Shown piece after piece: positions 54,542 to 63,745 of a stretch of 64,000 nt of DNA. A model generated the notes under the pieces. That model worked only from the letters and a program-made list of their open reading frames with translations. It searched no databases and was not told where the DNA came from. Position 1 is the stretch's first letter, and every line of letters starts with the position of its first letter. The DNA comes from Maricaulaceae bacterium (GTDB lineage: Bacteria > Pseudomonadota > Alphaproteobacteria > Caulobacterales > Maricaulaceae), in contig JAHCJP010000002.1 in assembly GCA_026126205.1 (NCBI GenBank), positions 186,001 through 250,000 of the forward strand, in the 5' to 3' direction. The position numbers were made by a program, and so were the translations under genes.

Positions 54542-55477
54542 TTAACCCCAGGGGCCGCCATAGCCGCCGCCGCGGCGCGCGCCCCACGGGCCGCCGGGCA
54601 CCGGTTCGGGCCGCGGGGCGTAGCCGCGCCCGCCGCCCATCAGGCGCAGTTTCGCTACCCGGTTGGCGGTGTCCGGGTGGGTGGAGAACAGATTGTCCGC
54701 CCGCTGGCCGTTCAGCGGGTTGATGATGAACATGTGCGCGGTGGCGGGGTTGCGTTCGGCGGCGGGGTTGATAGTGCGCCGGGCATGGCCCTCGATCTTC
54801 TCCAGCGCCGAGGCCAGCCATTCCGGATGGCCGCAGATTTCGGCGCCGGCGCGATCGGCCTCGTATTCGCGGCCGCGGCTGATCGCCATCTGCACCAGGG
54901 CGGCGGCCAGCGGCGCGAAAATCATCAGCGCCAGCGCGCCCAGAATGCCCGCCGGGCCGCGATTGCCCCCGAAGAACAGCGCGAAATTGGCCAGCATGGC
55001 GATGGCGCCGGCCAGCGTCGCCGTGACGGTCATGGTCAGGGTGTCGCGCATTTTCACATGCGCCAGCTCGTGCGCCATCACGCCCATCACCTCTTCGCGC
55101 GTCAGGCGCGACAGCAGGCCGGTGGTGGCGGCCACGGCGGCGTGGCGCGGGTCGCGCCCGGTGGCGAAGGCGTTCGGCTGGTCGTTCTCGATCACATAGA
55201 TGCGCGGAACCGGCAGGCCGGCGCGTTCGGCCAGCGCCGCGGTGTCGGCCGCATACTGGCGCAGGCGCGGATTGCGCTCGTCCGCCGTCACCTCGCGCGC
55301 GCCATGCATGCGCAGCACAAGGGAATCGGAGTTCCACCAGGCGAAGATGTTCATGCCGGCGGCCACGGCCAGCGCGATCAGCGCCCCGCCCATACCGCCC
55401 AGCAAAAAGCCGGCGCCCATGAACATCGCGGTCATCACCGCCAGCAGCAGGAAGGTGCGCAGTCCGTTTCCGGTCAT
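54542..55477 (-). CDS. htpX: Membrane zinc metalloprotease HtpX
   Basis: 311-aa M48B protease that degrades misfolded inner-membrane proteins. Two N-terminal TM helices, then [17 protein letters not shown] with the HExxH zinc site, two more TM helices, and [12 protein letters not shown] supplying the third ligand Glu. The C-terminus is a Gly/Arg/Pro-rich tail. ATG55477 is preferred (GGGA 10 nt upstream) over ATG55498. Confidence 0.94.
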   Translation of the reverse strand: MTGNGLRTFLLLAVMTAMFMGAGFLLGGMGGALIALAVAAGMNIFAWWNSDSLVLRMHGAREVTADERNPRLRQYAADTAALAERAGLPVPRIYVIENDQPNAFATGRDPRHAAVAATTGLLSRLTREEVMGVMAHELAHVKMRDTLTMTVTATLAGAIAMLANFALFFGGNRGPAGILGALALMIFAPLAAALVQMAISRGREYEADRAGAEICGHPEWLASALEKIEGHARRTINPAAERNPATAHMFIINPLNGQRADNLFSTHPDTANRVAKLRLMGGGRGYAPRPEPVPGGPWGARRGGGYGGPWG

Positions 55478-55526
55478 TGCAGGCGATCCCTTTTCCAAAT
55501 GCCGTTTTCCGGCCTATCTAGGTGGT

Positions 55527-55727
55527 ATGGACGGTGAAAAACCTCAAGGCGGAACGGCGCCCGGCAAATCCCTCTCCCCGGCGGCGCGGCGCGCGCTGGC
55601 CGAGGCCGAGGCGCGGCGCGCGGCGCAAGAGGCGGCGGCGCTTCCGCCCGAGCGCGGCGGCCCGCAAGGCCCGGAACCCACACGCTATGGCGACTGGGAG
55701 CGCAAGGGCATAGCCAGCGATTTCTGA
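55527..55727 (+). CDS. DUF1674 (SdhAF4-like) protein
   Basis: 66-aa protein ending in ERGGPQGPEPTRYGDWERKG and then IASDF, the DUF1674 signature. The mitochondrial homologue Sdh8/SDHAF4 assists flavinylated succinate dehydrogenase assembly; the same role is inferred here. The N-terminal half is a basic, Ala-rich helix. The start lies 6 nt after TATCTA (55515-55520), so this transcript may also be leaderless. Confidence 0.88.
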   Translation: MDGEKPQGGTAPGKSLSPAARRALAEAEARRAAQEAAALPPERGGPQGPEPTRYGDWERKGIASDF

Positions 55728-55813
55728 GACGTCTTTTTGGCGCCGGCGTAGCCATGCTATGCGCCTGCATCATTTTCACCGGCCTGACCAGAATCAAACC
55801 GGAGACAAAACCT

Positions 55814-56827
55814 GTGACGCACACGCGACTCCTGCTCGCCATCGGCGCCCTGGCGCTGGGCCTGTCGTCCTGCGGCGCGCCGCAGGCGCAAGTACCCGCC
55901 GGCGCAACACAAGCCGCCCCGGCGCCGCAAGCCGCCGCCGAACCCCGCCAGGAGGCGGTGACCGTTCCGGCGGCCGGGGGCATTGTGCTGACCGGAACCC
56001 TTCACCTGCCCGCGGCGCCGGGGGCCGCGCCCGCAGTGGTGCTGTTCCCCGGCTCGCAGGGCAGCCGCAATCTGGCCGGGCTGGCGGAGCATCTCGCCGC
56101 GCAGGGCGTCGTGGCGCTGGACCTGAACAAGCGCGGCGTCGACGGCTCTGGCGGGCACTGGCGCGACGAGAGCATAGAGCGCCTGTCTGAAGACGCGCTG
56201 GCCGCCGTGCGCTTCCTGCAAGAGCGCGAAGAGGCCGATCCCCGTCGCGTCGGAATCGCCGGCCACAGCCAGGGCGGCTGGGTGGCCCAGCTGGCGGCGG
56301 CGCGCAGCGGCGACGTCGCCTTCATCGTGCTGCTGGCCGGGCCGGCCCAGACGGTGAGAGAGCAGATACTGACCGACGAGCGCCATCATCTCGCCGGCTG
56401 GGGCGTACCGCCGGAGGAGGTGGGTTATCGCATCGCCATGTTCGGCGATTTCATGGAGGCGGCGCTGACCAACCCCGCCGTTTGCGGGCCGCAGGGCGGG
56501 CATTATCTGTGCGGGCTCTTCCGTTATGACCCGGCTACGGCGCTGGCGGCGATACGGGTTCCGGTGCTGGCGCTGTATGGCGAGAACGATCCGATGACCC
56601 CGCCGGAAGAGAATTTGGACAGGCTGGCCGCGGCGCTGGCGCATCTGGGCGAGGACGGCTTGCGCCAGCATGTGTTCCCGTTGGCCAACCATGTGTTCTG
56701 GGCTTCCGAAACCGGGCTGCGCGACGAATACGCCCGCATCCCGCGCGAGTATGTGCCGGGCTTTCTGGACGCGGTCAGTTCATGGATCCTCGGGCTGGAG
56801 GCCCCGGCGCGCGCGCCGCAGGAATAG
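55814..56827 (+). CDS. Alpha/beta hydrolase lipoprotein
   Basis: 337-aa predicted lipoprotein (lipobox LSSC, Cys20) with an Ala/Pro/Gln linker. The hydrolase core begins near residue 60: VVLFPGSQGSR (oxyanion region), VGIAGHSQGGWVAQLAAA (Ser nucleophile), LALYGENDPMTPP (acid), and FPLANHVFW (His). This is the BAAT/dienelactone-hydrolase-like group; substrate unknown. GTG55814 is chosen by GGAG 9 nt upstream and by the signal peptide. Confidence 0.85.
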   Translation: MTHTRLLLAIGALALGLSSCGAPQAQVPAGATQAAPAPQAAAEPRQEAVTVPAAGGIVLTGTLHLPAAPGAAPAVVLFPGSQGSRNLAGLAEHLAAQGVVALDLNKRGVDGSGGHWRDESIERLSEDALAAVRFLQEREEADPRRVGIAGHSQGGWVAQLAAARSGDVAFIVLLAGPAQTVREQILTDERHHLAGWGVPPEEVGYRIAMFGDFMEAALTNPAVCGPQGGHYLCGLFRYDPATALAAIRVPVLALYGENDPMTPPEENLDRLAAALAHLGEDGLRQHVFPLANHVFWASETGLRDEYARIPREYVPGFLDAVSSWILGLEAPARAPQE

Positions 56828-56906
56828 CCCCCGCGCCAATAGCCGGGCCGGTTTGCGCCTTGCCCGCCGCTGGGGCAGTCTGCCCGCGCACAACGGGAGA
56901 AAGCCG

Positions 56907-57479
56907 ATGCGAAACGCCCTGATCACCGCCGCCGCGCTGGCGCTGGCCGCCGCGCCCGCCGCGCAGGCCGACAAAGCGCAAGGCTTCTGGGAGCGGCTTG
57001 AGACGCTGTGCGGACAGGCGTTCGAAGGCGCGCTGACCCGCGCGCCGGAGGGTGATGCGACCTTCGGCGACGCCCGGCTGGTGATGCATGTGCGCTCCTG
57101 CGAGGACGGTCGCATCCGCATTCCCTTCGTGGCGGGAGACAACCTGTCGCGCACCTGGGTGCTGACCCGTCGCGATGACGGGCGCATCGAGCTGCGCCAC
57201 GATCACCGGCATGAGGACGGAAGCGAGGAGCGGGTGACGCAATATGGCGGCGTCTCGCCCAGCCCCGGCGGCGAATGGGGCCAGATCTTCCCCGCCGACG
57301 CGCGCACCACGGACATCCTGCCCACCGGCTGGCCGAATGTGTGGATGATGGAGGTGCATCCCGGCGAGCGTTTCGTCTATTTCGTCCAGCGTCTGGGCAC
57401 GGAGCGCGCCTTTCGCGTCGAGTTCGATCTGACCGAAACCGTCGCGCCGCCGCCCGCGCCCTGGGGCTGGGAGGACTGA
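56907..57479 (+). CDS. Secreted protein of unknown function
   Basis: 190-aa protein with a signal peptide (cleavage after AQA, about residue 21). The mature region contains GFWERLETLCGQAFEGALT, RIRIPFVAGDNLSRTWVLTR, LRHDHRHEDG and TGWPNVWMMEVHPGERFVYF. I recognise it only as a conserved secreted type from related bacteria. Two cysteines could pair. GGGAG precedes ATG56907. Four nt before the GDPD gene, so the two are probably co-transcribed. Confidence 0.75.
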   Translation: MRNALITAAALALAAAPAAQADKAQGFWERLETLCGQAFEGALTRAPEGDATFGDARLVMHVRSCEDGRIRIPFVAGDNLSRTWVLTRRDDGRIELRHDHRHEDGSEERVTQYGGVSPSPGGEWGQIFPADARTTDILPTGWPNVWMMEVHPGERFVYFVQRLGTERAFRVEFDLTETVAPPPAPWGWED

Positions 57480-57483
57480 TTTG

Positions 57484-58368
57484 ATGCGCGCTCTGGCCGT
57501 CAGCGCCGCCGTCATCGCCGCGCTTTACGCCGCGCTGGCCTTCTGGCCCGGCCCCGGCGCGGCCGGCCATCCCTATTATGACGGCGTTGCGCGCGATCAT
57601 TTCGAGACCATCGCCCATGCCGGCGGCCTCGGCCTCGCCCCGGCCAACACGCTGACGGCGCTGGCCATGGCGCGCGATCATGGCGCGGACGTGCTGGAGA
57701 TCGACCTTCAGCTCACCGCCGACGGGCGGCTGGTGCTGATGCATGACGACACGCTGGACCGCACCACGAACCTCTCCGGCCGCGTCGACGCCTTCACGCT
57801 GGACGAGATCCGCGCCGCCGACGCCGCCTGGGGCTATGAGGGGGATGACCCGGACGCCTTCGCCGGACAGGGCGTTTACGCCCCCTCGGTGGACGAGGCG
57901 CTGGCGACTTTCCCCGGCGCGCGCTGGATCATGGAGCTGAAGAATGACGGGCCGCAGGCGGCGGAAGAACTGTGCCGCGCCATCCGCGAGGCGGGGGCGG
58001 AAACCCTCGTCATGGCCGCCAGCTTTCATGACGGGGCCTTGCGCGCCTTCCGCGCCGCGTGCCCGGAAGTGGCGACATCAATGGGCGCGGACGAGACGCG
58101 CTGGTTCTATTATCTCGCCCGGGCGGGCCTGGCGAACCTGCACCCCACCCCGGCCGTCGCCATGCAGATACCCGAGCGGCATGGCGATCTTACGGTGGCG
58201 CATCCGCGGCTGATCGCGGCGGCGCGGACGCGCAGAATCCGCGTCCAGATATGGACGGTTAACGACCCGGCGGACATGGCGCGGCTGATCGATCTGGGCG
58301 TCGACGGGATCATCACCGACCGCATCGACCGCCTGAACACGGTCCTGGGCCGCGAAGGCGGCGGGTGA
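57484..58368 (+). CDS. Glycerophosphodiester phosphodiesterase-like protein
   Basis: 294-aa protein with an N-terminal TM or signal segment (about residues 3-22). GDPD TIM barrel: catalytic His45 in TIAHAGGLGL, metal ligands Glu72 and Asp74 in VLEIDLQLTADG, His87 in LMHDDTLDRTTN, and Glu in WIMELK. The usual HRG is HAG and the usual PENT is PANT, so two normally conserved positions differ. C-terminal QIWTVNDPADMARLIDLGVDGIITD-type strand fits. Likely periplasmic; substrate may differ from glycerophosphodiesters. Confidence 0.85.
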   Translation: MRALAVSAAVIAALYAALAFWPGPGAAGHPYYDGVARDHFETIAHAGGLGLAPANTLTALAMARDHGADVLEIDLQLTADGRLVLMHDDTLDRTTNLSGRVDAFTLDEIRAADAAWGYEGDDPDAFAGQGVYAPSVDEALATFPGARWIMELKNDGPQAAEELCRAIREAGAETLVMAASFHDGALRAFRAACPEVATSMGADETRWFYYLARAGLANLHPTPAVAMQIPERHGDLTVAHPRLIAAARTRRIRVQIWTVNDPADMARLIDLGVDGIITDRIDRLNTVLGREGGG

Positions 58369-58489
58369 ACGGGGCGTAAACGCCGCGAAAATTGCATCGC
58401 GCGCGTTAACCATGTCCGCAGGTTTGCCGCGACAAAACTGGCTTTGCGCGCGATGATTCGCGCATCCGCTTCATTGGGGAGAAGCCGGA

Positions 58490-58588
58490 ATGACCCGTTA
58501 TATCTCGCTCGGCCTCGCCGGCCTTTTACTGATCGCCACCGCGATCGCCATCGCCGCCAGCCAGCCGCACAGCCTCTACATCGGCTAG
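58490..58588 (+). CDS. 32-aa single-TM small protein
   Basis: A 33-codon frame from ATG58490 with GGGGAG 8 nt upstream. The product starts MTRYISLGLAGLLLIATAIA and is essentially one TM helix plus a short polar tail. It ends 6 nt before the convergent M14 gene. Good RBS and hydrophobic pattern suggest a real membrane microprotein. Confidence 0.55.
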   Translation: MTRYISLGLAGLLLIATAIAIAASQPHSLYIG

Positions 58589-58594
58589 ACCGTC

Positions 58595-61342
58595 TCAGCG
58601 CAGCCGGCCGCTCTGCGCCGGGCCGAGCAACACCGCATTCAACAGCAGCAGATCCAGTCCTTCCTGGAAGGCGCGCGCCGCCGGGTCGTGAGTGATGGCC
58701 ACCACCTGCCCTGCGCCGAGGCTGCGGCTGATCGCATAGGGTTTGAAGGCGAACTGGCGGCGGTTCTCCGCCCACACATGCCCGGCGGCGACCAGATTGT
58801 CCGGCCCGGCGAAACGCAGGGCCGTCACCGCCTCGCCACGCGGGACGGGGGCGTAGATGTCGGCGCCATGCGCCAGCGCCGCCGCGCCATTTTGGAATCC
58901 CGCCGACAGCCAGGCGTCGGGGTCGGCCTCGAGGCGCAGCAGCGCCCCCGGCTCGGAATCCGGCATCGCGCCGCGCGGGGCCATGGCCGCGGCCAGCGCC
59001 GCTACATCCGCGATCTCGCTTCCCGTGACGACGCCGGGGCGGCCACCGCCTCCACTGCTCTCATTACAGCCGGCGGCGGCCGGCGGCGGTTCGGCCGATC
59101 CCGCCGCGCGTTCGCGGCGCAGCGGAATCAGGTCCACACACGGATCGGCCAGCCAGCGCGCGCCGCCGCCCAGCGCCACCAGAACGCCGCCGCCTTCCGC
59201 GAATCGCCGTAGCGCCGCAGCGCCGCCGGAGCCAAGCGCCGAGGCGTAACCCGGCCCGCGCGTGTCGGGCAGGATCACCACGTCGAAACCCGAAAGGTCG
59301 GCCCGGGTCAGGGTGCGGGTGCGGATCACCGTCACTGGCAGGCCATAGCGGCGCTCGAGAATAAAGCGCGCCGCCCCGGCGGAGATCGGGCTGACGCCCT
59401 CGTCCCAGGCCATGGCGATGCGCGGCGCGCGCATCGGGCGTACATTGTCGCTGCCGAAATTCGGCCCTTCATCGACCCAGCTTGACGCCAGACTGACGGC
59501 CTCGGCCCCGATGCTTTCCGCATGGCGGCGGACGATGGCGTCGAGATTTTCCGGCGCGCCGGCGCGGGGGACAATCACCGTGCCGCGCGGGAAGACCCGG
59601 TTTCCGATGCGGAAATCGAGATTGCTGGTGCGCGCCGCAACGCCTTCGGCCAGCAGCGCCGCGGCCAGCGCCGCCTGACCGCCATCCGTCCACGGAATCG
59701 CATAGCCGAAGGCGGCGTCGTCCACATCAAGCCGCGGCGCGATGGGCGCGGCAGGATCGACGGGCGTTGCGTCCATCCGCGGCGGCGCGCCGGCGCACTG
59801 GCCCAGCCCGGTGTTGAACATCACCGGCAGCGACCAGGCGGTGATGTCGTACAGTTCGTGCCCCAGCCCGGCGGCGCGGCGGCGCTCCTGCTCGGCCATG
59901 AAATCACGCGGCAGCGGAATGTCGGTGGCCAGCAGCGCGCGGGCTAGTCGCCCGGCGGGCTGCGCTGCGTCGACGATGAAGGCCTCGCCGTCCACGTCCA
60001 GCCCGCAGACGCGGCCGGCGGTGGAAAACCGCGACACCTCAATCCCCTGCGCCGCCAGCAGGCGGGCCAGGCGCTCCGCCCCCCAGCGATTGACGCCGCC
60101 GCCGAACACGAAGGCGCGCGGACCGGAGCGGTCACTGGCCGCTGCGGCGCGGTACTCCATGAAATCACGCAGGAATCGTTCGCGATTGTGGGCGACGATC
60201 TCGGCCGTCGACAGGCTGGCGATGAAATTCTGCGTCACGCCGTCGGCGTAGGTCAGCTCCGACCCGTCCATGCGCCGCCAGACCAGCCCGCGCGGCGAGC
60301 CCTGTTCATAGGTCATGGCGATGGCGCCATGCAGCGCCGGCCACATGTCGCCATAGCCGGGATAGAAAGCGTCGAACACCTCGCGCGTGAAATAAGCAAA
60401 ACCCATGCGGTCGAACCAGCGGGCGTTGTTGCGCCCGATCAGGTCCTGCGCCGCGCGCTGGCCGGTGGAAAGCTGTGGATTGAACGGCTCGGCCGCCGGG
60501 GCGAAGTAATAGCTGCTGTCGCCGCCCATTTCGTGGGAGTCGACCACCACCACCGGGAACCAGTTCAGCATGGCGCGCACGCGCCCCTGCGTCTCCGGCT
60601 GGGTCATGACGAACCAGTCGCGGTTCATGTCGAACAGATAATGGTTGAAGCGCCCGCCGGGCCAGGGCTGGTCATGTTCGGCGGCGAAGCGCAGCGGGTC
60701 CGGCTGCAGGCCGTGGGCGGATTCGAAGCTGTGGACGAAGCGGGCGCGGCCGTCGGGGTTCTGCGCCGGGTCTATGACCACCAGCACGTTATCCAGAATC
60801 GCTTCGGCCACCGCGTCGCCGCGCGCCGCCAGCAGGTGATAGGCGGTCCACAGTCCGGAATCGACCGGGGTGATCTCGTCGCCATGCACGCTGTAGGACA
60901 GCCAGACCACTGGCGGGGTTTCGGCGATCAGCCGGTCGCGCTCAGCCGCCGGGAATCCGCGCGGATCGGCCAGCTGCGCCAGGTTGCGCTGGATTTCATC
61001 CAGCCGGGCGATGTTCGCCTCGCTGCCGATGACGGCGTAGACCAGCGGGCGGCCCTGCCAGCTTTCGGCGTAGTCGAACACCCGCATCCGCTCCGGCGCG
61101 AAGGCGGCAAGCTCGCGGACATAGGCCACGGCGGCCTCGGGCGTCGTGATCTCTTCCCCGAAGGCGTAGGGCAGGATCGGGACGGCGGGGTCATAGGCCG
61201 CGTCCAACGGCGAGGGCGCGGGGTCTGGCAGGGCGGGCGGCGGCTCTTGCGATCCCGCGCCGCAGGCGAACAGGCCGATGGCCAGCGCGAAGGGGGCGAT
61301 CAGCCCGGTCCAGTTTCTCGAAATCTCGCGCGGCGTGGTCAT
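58595..61342 (-). CDS. M14 family zinc carboxypeptidase-like lipoprotein
   Basis: 915-aa predicted lipoprotein (signal ending LFAC, Cys28). M14 domain in the first 400 residues: YSVHGDEITPVDSG (HxxE zinc site), NPDGRARFVH, and DSHEMGGDSSYYFAP. The C-terminal half (from about 560) carries a glutamine-amidotransferase-like region around FDVVILPDTRGPGYASALG and a trailing domain, as in the large proteobacterial M14 peptidases. Probably periplasmic. ATG61342 is favoured over ATG61375 by the signal peptide. Confidence 0.88.
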   Translation of the reverse strand: MTTPREISRNWTGLIAPFALAIGLFACGAGSQEPPPALPDPAPSPLDAAYDPAVPILPYAFGEEITTPEAAVAYVRELAAFAPERMRVFDYAESWQGRPLVYAVIGSEANIARLDEIQRNLAQLADPRGFPAAERDRLIAETPPVVWLSYSVHGDEITPVDSGLWTAYHLLAARGDAVAEAILDNVLVVIDPAQNPDGRARFVHSFESAHGLQPDPLRFAAEHDQPWPGGRFNHYLFDMNRDWFVMTQPETQGRVRAMLNWFPVVVVDSHEMGGDSSYYFAPAAEPFNPQLSTGQRAAQDLIGRNNARWFDRMGFAYFTREVFDAFYPGYGDMWPALHGAIAMTYEQGSPRGLVWRRMDGSELTYADGVTQNFIASLSTAEIVAHNRERFLRDFMEYRAAAASDRSGPRAFVFGGGVNRWGAERLARLLAAQGIEVSRFSTAGRVCGLDVDGEAFIVDAAQPAGRLARALLATDIPLPRDFMAEQERRRAAGLGHELYDITAWSLPVMFNTGLGQCAGAPPRMDATPVDPAAPIAPRLDVDDAAFGYAIPWTDGGQAALAAALLAEGVAARTSNLDFRIGNRVFPRGTVIVPRAGAPENLDAIVRRHAESIGAEAVSLASSWVDEGPNFGSDNVRPMRAPRIAMAWDEGVSPISAGAARFILERRYGLPVTVIRTRTLTRADLSGFDVVILPDTRGPGYASALGSGGAAALRRFAEGGGVLVALGGGARWLADPCVDLIPLRRERAAGSAEPPPAAAGCNESSGGGGRPGVVTGSEIADVAALAAAMAPRGAMPDSEPGALLRLEADPDAWLSAGFQNGAAALAHGADIYAPVPRGEAVTALRFAGPDNLVAAGHVWAENRRQFAFKPYAISRSLGAGQVVAITHDPAARAFQEGLDLLLLNAVLLGPAQSGRLR

Positions 61343-61454
61343 GGCGCCCCTCCCCGGATGGCCGATGCGCGGCACTTAACCCTAATCGCGCGTACGGGGA
61401 AAGCGGCGGCGCAGATGGCGCGCAGGCATGGAATGACAAAGGAAGAAAGGAAGA

Positions 61455-61529
61455 TGGAGCGGGCGATGAGATTCGAACTCACGACCCCAACCTTGGCAAG
61501 GTTGTGCTCTACCCCTGAGCTACGCCCGC
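61455..61529 (-). tRNA. tRNA-Gly (GCC)
   Basis: 75-nt cloverleaf on the minus strand, with a 7-bp acceptor stem (GCGGGCG pairing with CGCCCGC), the D-arm GCTCAGGGGTAGAGC, anticodon loop TTGCCAA (anticodon GCC at 61495-61497), a T-arm with GTTCGAATC, and an encoded CCA at the 3' end (61455-61457). No variable-arm extension. Confidence 0.97.
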
Positions 61530-61577
61530 TCAATCAGCGCATCAGGCGGCGGGGCGCGCCCCGCCGGAAGGAGCGGA

Positions 61578-61606
61578 CATATCGCGCAAAGCCGCGCCGA
61601 ATGCAA
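61578..61606 (-). promoter_or_regulatory. Candidate promoter for tRNA-Gly
   Basis: On the minus strand TTGCAT (61601-61606), a 17-nt spacer, and GATATG (61578-61583), about 50 nt upstream of the tRNA. The -10 is poor. Confidence 0.3.
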
Positions 61607-61670
61607 GCGGGCGCATGCAGGCCGGAACCCCCCCCTTGCAACCTACCTTCCGTCACGCTTCAACCCTGTC

Positions 61671-62198
61671 ATGACCCCCCTTCCACCCCTCCCTGACCCA
61701 CCTTCCAGTCACGCGGCCCTGTTTGCGTATCTCGACGCGCTGGGAATCGCTCACTCCACGATGCGGCACGAACCGGTGTTCACGGTCGACGAGGGGCGCC
61801 ACATCAAGGCCGCCCTGCCCGGCGGGCACACCAAGAACCTGTTTCTCGACGACGGGCGGGGAACGCTGGCGCTGGTCTCCGCCCTTGGCGACAGCCGGGT
61901 TCCGGTCAACCGGCTGCACCGCCTCGCCGGCTGCGCGCGGTTTTCCTTCGGCAAGCAGGAGGCGCTGTGGGCCGCGCTGGGCGTGCGCCCCGGCTCCGTC
62001 ACCGCGTTCGCGTTGATCAATGATGCTGGCGGGCGTGTGCGCTTCATCGTTGAAAAGGCGCTGCTGGCGCATGACCCGGTGAATTTCCACCCGCTTTCCA
62101 ACGACGCCACCACGGCGATCTCGGCGGCGGATCTGATAAAATTCGCCCGCGCCACCGGGCATGAGCCGCTGATCGCCGATTTCGAGGCGCTGACCTGA
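61671..62198 (+). CDS. Prolyl-tRNA editing/deacylase domain protein (YbaK/ProX-like)
   Basis: 175-aa free-standing editing domain: LDALGIAHSTMRHEPVFTVDEG, LPGGHTKNLFLDD (with the conserved Lys), RFSFGKQEALWAALGVRPGS and VTAFALINDAGG. It hydrolyses mischarged Ala- or Cys-tRNA(Pro), protecting translation. Start at ATG61671; no strong RBS. Confidence 0.9.
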   Translation: MTPLPPLPDPPSSHAALFAYLDALGIAHSTMRHEPVFTVDEGRHIKAALPGGHTKNLFLDDGRGTLALVSALGDSRVPVNRLHRLAGCARFSFGKQEALWAALGVRPGSVTAFALINDAGGRVRFIVEKALLAHDPVNFHPLSNDATTAISAADLIKFARATGHEPLIADFEALT

Positions 62199-62261
62199 GC
62201 GCCTTGCGCCCAGCCCCGCCACGGGCCATCTAGGCGGCGAAAGCATCCAAGGAGCCGTTCC

Positions 62262-63203
62262 ATGCCCTTCACCCCCGGCGGCCACAACCCCGCCAGCGGC
62301 CTGAACAGCGGCCAGGCGCCGGCAGGCGCGGACGAGATCGTCAAGGACGGCAGCGACGCCGGCTTCATGGCCGATGTGATCGAACCCTCGAAACAGGTTC
62401 CGGTGATCGTCGATTTCTGGGCCCCCTGGTGCGGGCCGTGCCGCACGCTGGGCCCGATCATCGAAAACGCGGTGCGCAAGGCCGGCGGCAAGGCGCGCCT
62501 GGTGAAGATCAATATCGACGAACACCCGCAGATCGCCCAGCGCCTGCGCGTGCAGTCGATCCCCGCCGTCTACGCCTTCGTCAACGGCCAGCCGGCCGAC
62601 GGCTTCATCGGCGCCCTGCCCGAAAGCCAGGTGCGCGACTTCATCGCCCGGCTGACCGGCGACGGCCCGGATGAAGAGGCCGTGGCGGCGCTGGTGCAGC
62701 GCGCGGAAGCGGCGCTGGCCGGCGGCGATCTCGGCGGCGCGGCGCAGGATTTCGCCGCCGCCGCGCAGGCCGACCCGGAAAACGCCGCCGCCATCGCCGG
62801 CCTCGCCCGCGTTTACCTCGCCGGCGGCGACGCCGAACAGGCGAAAGCGATCATCGGCGCGGCGCCGGAGGCGAAGGCCTCGGACCCCGCCATCCAGGGC
62901 GTGCGCACGGCGCTGGCGCTGGCCGAGGAGACCAAGGACGCCGGCGATGCGCAGGAACTGGCGCGCAAGGTGGCGGCGAACCCGGACGATTTCGAAACCC
63001 GCTATCGCCTCGCCCGCGCCCTGATCGCGCGTGGAGAGCTGTCCGCCGCCACCGAGGAGCTGCTGGCCCTGACCGAGCGCGACCGCGACTGGAACGGCGG
63101 CGCCGCCCGCGCCCTGCTGCTGAAAGTGTTCGACGCCGCCGGCCCGGCGTCCGACATCGCCCGCGCCGGCCGCCGCAAACTGTCCTCGATCCTGTTTGCG
63201 TAA
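62262..63203 (+). CDS. YbbN-like thioredoxin/TPR co-chaperone
   Basis: 313-aa cytoplasmic protein. A thioredoxin domain (about residues 30-140) has the complete active site WAPWCGPCRT (Cys57, Cys60); E. coli YbbN/CnoX lacks the redox pair. The C-terminal half has the TPR_20-like helices (AEAALAGGDLGGAAQDFAAA, RARLARALIARGELSAATEE-type) that bind chaperonin clients. AAGGAG 7 nt upstream supports the ATG. Confidence 0.88.
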   Translation: MPFTPGGHNPASGLNSGQAPAGADEIVKDGSDAGFMADVIEPSKQVPVIVDFWAPWCGPCRTLGPIIENAVRKAGGKARLVKINIDEHPQIAQRLRVQSIPAVYAFVNGQPADGFIGALPESQVRDFIARLTGDGPDEEAVAALVQRAEAALAGGDLGGAAQDFAAAAQADPENAAAIAGLARVYLAGGDAEQAKAIIGAAPEAKASDPAIQGVRTALALAEETKDAGDAQELARKVAANPDDFETRYRLARALIARGELSAATEELLALTERDRDWNGGAARALLLKVFDAAGPASDIARAGRRKLSSILFA

Positions 63204-63290
63204 AACGCGCCCCGGCCCCGGTTCAGTCGGGGTTCATTTGGCCCCCCGCCCAATGCCGTTATAGTCACGGCAAGGGCAGGGCAGATTCCA

Positions 63291-63671
63291 ATGCAAAAAC
63301 TGTTGATCATCGCGGGCGCGGCCCTGCTGCTGGCCGCCCCGGCGGCGGCGCAGAACCGCCCGGCGCCGCAACAGGCCGTCCCGGCGGGACAGAGCGTGCA
63401 GCCGCAAACGCCGGACGGCGCCGCCCGGCGCAGCGAAATCGTCGCCAGCAGCACCGAAGGCTCTCCCACCACCGCGCGGCGCGGGGCCGCCATTGAATGC
63501 GCGCCCGCGGGGGCGCAGGGCGTAATCGCCGCCAGTTCGGAAGGCAATGATGTCGGCGTGCGGGACCGGCGGGGGATCATCGCCAGCACGACCGACGGCA
63601 ATGATGTCGGCCTGCAGCCGGTCCAGCAAGGCGTCGTCGCCAGCTCCACCGAGGGCAGCCCCACCTGCTAG
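63291..63671 (+). CDS. Secreted protein with internal degenerate repeats
   Basis: 126-aa protein with a signal peptide (cleavage after AAAQ, about residue 21). The mature part holds four related units: EIVASSTEGSPTT, VIAASSEGNDVGV, IIASTTDGNDVGL and VVASSTEGSPTC. Types 1 and 4 and types 2 and 3 match, giving an A-B-B-A order. Two cysteines, one at the very C-terminus. Family not recognised; function unknown. Confidence 0.7.
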   Translation: MQKLLIIAGAALLLAAPAAAQNRPAPQQAVPAGQSVQPQTPDGAARRSEIVASSTEGSPTTARRGAAIECAPAGAQGVIAASSEGNDVGVRDRRGIIASTTDGNDVGLQPVQQGVVASSTEGSPTC

Positions 63672-63745
63672 GCAGGGGTAGGGACTCTCCAACGCTGAGG
63701 TTGTAGGTCAGAATCTTGTTGGATGGTTATTCCACTGATTATACG

